Shown here piece by piece: positions 30,597 through 34,342 of a stretch of 34,342 nt of DNA. Both the position numbers and the translations under genes were made by a program. The notes under the pieces are model-generated. The model was not told where the DNA came from. It did no database searches and saw only the letters and a list, made by a program, of their open reading frames with translations. Numbering within the stretch: position 1 is the first letter of the stretch; each line of letters begins with the position of its first letter. This stretch comes from CAYOVG01 sp964407285 (GTDB lineage Bacteria > Desulfobacterota > Syntrophobacteria > Syntrophobacterales > Syntrophobacteraceae): positions 1-34,342 of the forward strand of contig CAYOVG010000025.1 of assembly GCA_964407285.1 (NCBI GenBank), written 5' to 3'.

Positions 30597-30730
30597 AACT
30601 CGGAAGTCGGCGTAAGAACCGGCGTTTTCGAGGGCTCGCATGGACGACGCAAGATAGTCCGCACCCTTCGGGGACCCGAATTCGCAGCCGTAACTTGCGG
30701 CCCGTTTGCGCCTGCGGCTTGCGCGAACCT

Positions 30731-30759
30731 GAACCCGCAACCCCAAACTCGTAACCCCC
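30731..30759. repeat. Degenerate AACCCGCAACCC-type repeat
   Basis: GAACCCGCAACCCCAAACTC followed by GTAACCCCC resembles a decayed stretch of the 7-bp unit that forms the array at 3398-3468. It lies in the gap before the YcaO gene. Confidence 0.5.
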
Positions 30760-30782
30760 GGCACGGTTCCAATTGTACTGCT

Positions 30783-32495
30783 ATGAAATATGAATTGCGT
30801 CTGACGACCACATCCTCGGGAGTCGGGTATTTCGCCTGTTGCCCCGCCATAAACGCGTCCTTCGATGAGTTCCTGGGATACCTCCGAGAGCATCCCCTGG
30901 ACGATTTCATGCACCGCTACCTGCTCGACATGGTGGGCGGACTCGACGCGGAAACCGGAAGACGGATACTGGATGTGGCGCGGGGAAGCGACCCCGTGGT
31001 CATGGCGCTTCTCTACGAGGCGTCGCTCTCGTTCGAACGGTTGGCCCCTCTGCGGGAACGCTTCAGCCGCGGTGAAATCGAGGCGCTTGCCGCCCACACG
31101 CCCCTTATCGACATCAAGTGGAGCCTGCTTCCCGATCGTGAACCGCACCGGGAATGGGTCCGGCTCTTCGAAGCGAACATATCCGCGCACCGGGAGATGC
31201 CCGCGCCGGATGCCGCCGGGCCTGCGCTGCTCTTCGGGGAAGATGCGCTCCGGTCCGCGCTGCCCGCCGCCGGCGCGAACGTGAAAGAGATTTACGACAG
31301 GTTGGTGAACCAGTCGGGGCCGGGTGAAACGGCGGGTTCGGGAGTTCATCCGCTTCCGGCCGAAGAGACCGCCCGCCGCGCCCTGGAGGCGCTTCATGGG
31401 ATCGACGTGTTCGCCGGCGAGGAAACGCGGCATGTATCGTCTTTGAGTCCTTTCGGCCTGTTCAGGAAGTGGCGGCTTCACGTCGCGGTCGACAACGGCA
31501 GGCACGATTTTTCGTTTTCCGGGATTCAGACCAGCTACGGCAAAGGACTCACATTGGAGGCGGCCCGGGCTTCGTACTCGATGGAAATGGTGGAGCGGTG
31601 CTCGTCGTTCGCGAGTGTCGGTCCCGAAGGAGTCACGGGATACGTCCGGGAATACCCCCTGGAGCACGCGGGGTACGGGGAACTGGCCGGGAGCGGCGTA
31701 TACGCGCTCGATCCGAATCGCATCAGGCTGGAAGCGCCCTATGCCGGTGAACCCCTCTACTGGATGGAAGGGGAGGAGCGGGACGGCAAGGAATCGAAAC
31801 CGATCCTCATACCCGTGCAGAGCGTTTTTCTCTTCTCCAACCTCGATGAGATCAACCTCTTCAGCGGACTCGGGTCCACGGGGCTTGCCTCGGGCTCCAC
31901 GGTGGAGCAGGCCAGGGTGAGCGCCCTGCTGGAGGTGATCGAACGGGACGGCGAGGGGACGACCCCCTACGGCGCCGCCCGCTGCTTCAGGCTGGATGCC
32001 GGAGACGATCCGGACATGGGACCTTTGTTTGCCGACTATGAGGCCAAGGGTATCCGGTTTCAGTTCCTGGACCTCACCGGGGAATTCGGCATCCCTTGTT
32101 ACAAGTGCTTTGTGGTGGGACCCCAAGGGCAGATCGTCAAGGGCGCCGGGGCTCATCTGAATGGCAGAAAGGCCATGATTTCCGCACTCACCGAGGTCCC
32201 CTATCCCTATCCCGGCGGTCCGGCATCCTCGCCCGGCCCCGAGGATCTTCCGGTGCTGCGCGTTGCCGATCTGCCCGACTATTCGACCGGCGATCCCGCG
32301 GGAGACCTCGCCATCCTGGAGGGTGTGCTCCCAGCCAACGGCTACCGTCCCATCTATGTGGACCTGACCCGGAAGGATATGGGCATTCCCGTGGTGAAAG
32401 CCCTTGTCCCCGGCCTGGAACTGATGGCCGACTTCGACCGGTTCTCGCGGATAAACCCCCGCCTTTTCGCAAACTACCTCTTTTCCTCACGGTAG
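30783..32495 (+). CDS. YcaO-like family protein (ATP-dependent cyclodehydratase/thioamidation fold)
   Basis: The product is 570 aa. The C-terminal ~330 residues form the YcaO domain: SYGKGLTLEAARASYSMEMV with ERC (from 251), STGLASGSTVEQARVSALLE with VIERDG (from 365), and GAGAHLNGRKAMISALTEV. It ends with PVVKALVPGLELM. The Glu-rich ATP-binding segments are intact. YcaO enzymes activate peptide backbone amides with ATP to make azolines, thioamides or amidines; others help RimO. The N-terminal ~240 residues are helical and not a known partner (no ThiF-like E1 or TfuA here). No short precursor peptide gene was found beside it. It follows the signalling operon by 186 bases and precedes a lipoprotein by 100. 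Its substrate is unknown. Confidence 0.88.
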   Translation: MKYELRLTTTSSGVGYFACCPAINASFDEFLGYLREHPLDDFMHRYLLDMVGGLDAETGRRILDVARGSDPVVMALLYEASLSFERLAPLRERFSRGEIEALAAHTPLIDIKWSLLPDREPHREWVRLFEANISAHREMPAPDAAGPALLFGEDALRSALPAAGANVKEIYDRLVNQSGPGETAGSGVHPLPAEETARRALEALHGIDVFAGEETRHVSSLSPFGLFRKWRLHVAVDNGRHDFSFSGIQTSYGKGLTLEAARASYSMEMVERCSSFASVGPEGVTGYVREYPLEHAGYGELAGSGVYALDPNRIRLEAPYAGEPLYWMEGEERDGKESKPILIPVQSVFLFSNLDEINLFSGLGSTGLASGSTVEQARVSALLEVIERDGEGTTPYGAARCFRLDAGDDPDMGPLFADYEAKGIRFQFLDLTGEFGIPCYKCFVVGPQGQIVKGAGAHLNGRKAMISALTEVPYPYPGGPASSPGPEDLPVLRVADLPDYSTGDPAGDLAILEGVLPANGYRPIYVDLTRKDMGIPVVKALVPGLELMADFDRFSRINPRLFANYLFSSR

Positions 32496-32595
32496 AAGCT
32501 CCTTAAATGATGTATTAGCCGGCCCGAGGGACGGTGGACAACGATTCGCCGACGCAAATGCGAGGCGATTCCGAACCGAACACCGGAAAAAGGCG

Positions 32596-34065
32596 ATGAT
32601 GAGATACTCGAATTATTGCGGAACGGCCGCCATATTGCTGCTTCTGCTCTTTCAGTTCGGATGCGTGTACGGCGTTCCGCCTTACGGAAATGCGGACCCG
32701 CACATCTCGCGCCTGCTTCCCGACGGGGAGAAGATCGAGAAGATCCGGGCGAGAGTCGGCGTATACGTCAGCGACGAAGTGCGCAACTACGTCCACAGGT
32801 CGGGAGGCGCACAGGGACAGGTATCGGGTGTGGAAATCGGACGGCATGTCGTTCCCATGGCCGGGGGCATGGCGTCGGCCCTGTTTGCCGAGGCGATGGA
32901 GGTCCGCTCGCTGCCGCCCTACATGGGGCAATACAGACCGGCTGTGGACCTGGTCATGGAGCCGGAGATTCTCCGGGCGGGTTCCGCCGTGGAGGCGAGC
33001 CTGAGCGGACGCATCGGCGCATGGGTGAAGCTTCGAGTCAAGGCCTATGGTCTTCAGGGCGAGGTGCTCTGGGAAAGAGACGCGTCGGGAGAAAGCCTGA
33101 GCGAGCCGATGAACCTGATTCCCACAATGTGGGGCCGGTCCGATATGTTGGACAGGGCAGGGCGCCTTGCGGTCCTTTCCGCTGCCCGGCGGTTGGGGAT
33201 GGACATCGGGACGAACAGGCCGCCCGAGATTTCCTCTCTCCTCGATGCCCGGGGCGCGCGGAGCGCATCCGGGAAGAGGTCGTCCAAATCGAATCTTTCC
33301 GATGCAAACCGAAGCGCTTACCAGAAGGGCGTACAGCACCTTCAGGCGAAGGACTACGAGCGTGCTTTCCACAGCTTTCAACAGGCCGCGGACTCAAAAG
33401 CAGGCGAACACCTCCTTGCGCGCTTCTACCAGGGGGTCTGTTGCGTATACACGGGCCGCAGGAGCCAGGGGCTGGACATCTTCAAGGCGGTGTCGAGCAG
33501 CGCGGGGCGTGACGAAAAACTCGCCGGAGACTGCAATAAATGGATTCAAAGGCTTGGCGATCCGCTGCAAATCGCGATCGTGTTTCCCGGGGGGGCTCCG
33601 AATTCGGTCGATACCAGCATAAACAGAATCCTGGAGCAGGGCCTTTCCGATACCGGCATGTACTCCGTCGTCCGGACCGGCCTCCCCGCCGGCCCGGCGG
33701 GACCCGGGGAAAATCCGGTCAAACGGAACAGAGTATTGGAGGAACTCGCGAGGAACGGCGTCGAGGTTGCGCTCTTCATCCAGGTGGAAAGGAGTTCAAA
33801 AACGCCGGGCGAATCGGAAGCAGCGGACGCATTGCCGGTGGCGTGGGCGAAAGAAGGGGATGCCGCCTCGGAGTTCAATCTGACCACCAGGGTAAGGGTT
33901 TTCGGAACGAATACGAAGCGACTCGTGGGAGAATTCGCGTTGTCCGATTCGGCGACCCGGCCGGTAAGGCTTTCGACAGCCGTTGAGGATGCGAATCACC
34001 TGCTTCTGGCCGGAAGGAATTCAAACAGACTGGCCTTGAAGCTCCTGGAAAACGATATCTTCTGA
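32596..34065 (+). CDS. Putative lipoprotein with TPR-like repeat region
   Basis: The product is 489 aa. A signal peptide with hydrophobic core AAILLLLLFQF ends in FGC (Cys23), a plausible lipobox though Gln at -3 is not ideal. The N-terminal half (ARVGVYVSDEVRNYVHRSGG, YRPAVDLVMEPEILRAGSAV) has the mixed alpha/beta look of outer-membrane-associated lipoproteins. Residues ~237-290 carry TPR-like helices (AYQKGVQHLQAKDYERAFHS, FQQAADSKAGEHLLARFYQG). The C-terminal ~150 residues form another domain with AIVFPGGAPN and VALFIQVERSS. No specific family was recognised. The ribosome site is weak. The gene follows the YcaO gene by 100 bases and could share its transcript. Confidence 0.75.
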   Translation: MMRYSNYCGTAAILLLLLFQFGCVYGVPPYGNADPHISRLLPDGEKIEKIRARVGVYVSDEVRNYVHRSGGAQGQVSGVEIGRHVVPMAGGMASALFAEAMEVRSLPPYMGQYRPAVDLVMEPEILRAGSAVEASLSGRIGAWVKLRVKAYGLQGEVLWERDASGESLSEPMNLIPTMWGRSDMLDRAGRLAVLSAARRLGMDIGTNRPPEISSLLDARGARSASGKRSSKSNLSDANRSAYQKGVQHLQAKDYERAFHSFQQAADSKAGEHLLARFYQGVCCVYTGRRSQGLDIFKAVSSSAGRDEKLAGDCNKWIQRLGDPLQIAIVFPGGAPNSVDTSINRILEQGLSDTGMYSVVRTGLPAGPAGPGENPVKRNRVLEELARNGVEVALFIQVERSSKTPGESEAADALPVAWAKEGDAASEFNLTTRVRVFGTNTKRLVGEFALSDSATRPVRLSTAVEDANHLLLAGRNSNRLALKLLENDIF

Positions 34066-34342
34066 TGGCACCTCTGATTCGGAGCGAGATCCTTATCGGG
34101 TCCTTTCAGGCGCATGGTTCATGGACCGTGCCCTTTCAGGCTCTTCTACCAGTTCCTCGGCGGCGGCGCCATGGAAGTGCGCCCCGCCGCTCGCCCTTTG
34201 CCTGCAGGCTTCGGCCCGGCGTACTTCGAGCTTTGGATCGGGGTCCTGGCCGGACTTACGCCGGGGGATACGGGTTTGAGGGCTGGAGCGGGAATGGGGG
34301 ACCGAGGATCCCTGGCGCCCTCCTTGCTCCCCTCGAGGGGGG
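34066..34342. other. Right-edge region, no gene supported
   Basis: The 277 bases after the lipoprotein hold a direct repeat CCTTTCAGGC (34102-34111 and 34132-34141) and open frames cut by the window edge, none with recognisable similarity. Confidence 0.45.

Noticed and set aside
30432..32156. 574-codon open frame on the minus strand
   Set aside because: It is antisense to the third receiver and the YcaO gene and has no recognisable domain.
34102..34141. Direct repeat CCTTTCAGGC as part of an array
   Set aside because: There are only two copies and no regular spacer series, so it is not CRISPR-like.

Overview
The window is GC-rich DNA packed with genes. It most resembles a deltaproteobacterium (Desulfobacterota), perhaps near Syntrophobacterales. 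The reasons are a Wolinella-type fumarate reductase pair, many two-component genes, a SulP anion transporter embedded in a signalling operon, and short dispersed intergenic repeats. This assignment is inference from gene content; there is no rRNA or other marker gene here, and I see no tRNA, CRISPR array or intact mobile element.

Region 1 (1-4724): a decayed group II intron reverse transcriptase/maturase at the left edge, then frdA and frdB on the minus strand with no membrane anchor gene beside them, then a membrane protein related to Lgt on the plus strand. A ten-copy 7-bp tandem repeat and a palindromic repeat lie directly upstream of frdA.

Region 2 (4725-7019): an island of small proteins. 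Three are HMA_2-like (metal-binding fold without CxxC), one is DUF5132-like, and one is a double zinc ribbon. No P-type ATPase is present.

Region 3 (7225-16453): mixed genes. They are an EAL-CBS-GGDEF cyclic-di-GMP protein, a toxin-antitoxin locus collapsed into one broken ORF, a PNPOx-fold protein, a DUF5661 protein, a 50-residue Cys-rich protein followed by a strong terminator, an orphan FlhB C-terminal-like protein, a soluble PAS histidine kinase, a conserved-looking unknown, a UspA protein and a UDP-glucuronate 4-epimerase-like enzyme.

Region 4 (16746-20736): a molybdenum neighbourhood. It has a MoSto (molybdenum storage) beta-like protein and a MOT1-type molybdate transporter. Between them are a PadR regulator diverging from a small gene across a perfect palindrome, and a TiaS-like protein.

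Region 5 (21143-34065): a long plus-strand block. It starts with a sigma-54-like promoter and a receiver domain that has lost its phosphorylation residues. A CRP-type palindrome precedes a beta-helix protein. Then come a Cache sensor kinase, a receiver, a SulP transporter with a coiled-coil insertion, a cytidylate-kinase-like/BON/receiver fusion, a kinase with an unrecognisable ATPase domain, and two more lone receivers. A YcaO enzyme and a TPR-like lipoprotein follow. All intact receivers lack output domains, so the operon looks like a phosphorelay acting on protein partners, possibly the transporter. This is the best candidate here for an undescribed system.
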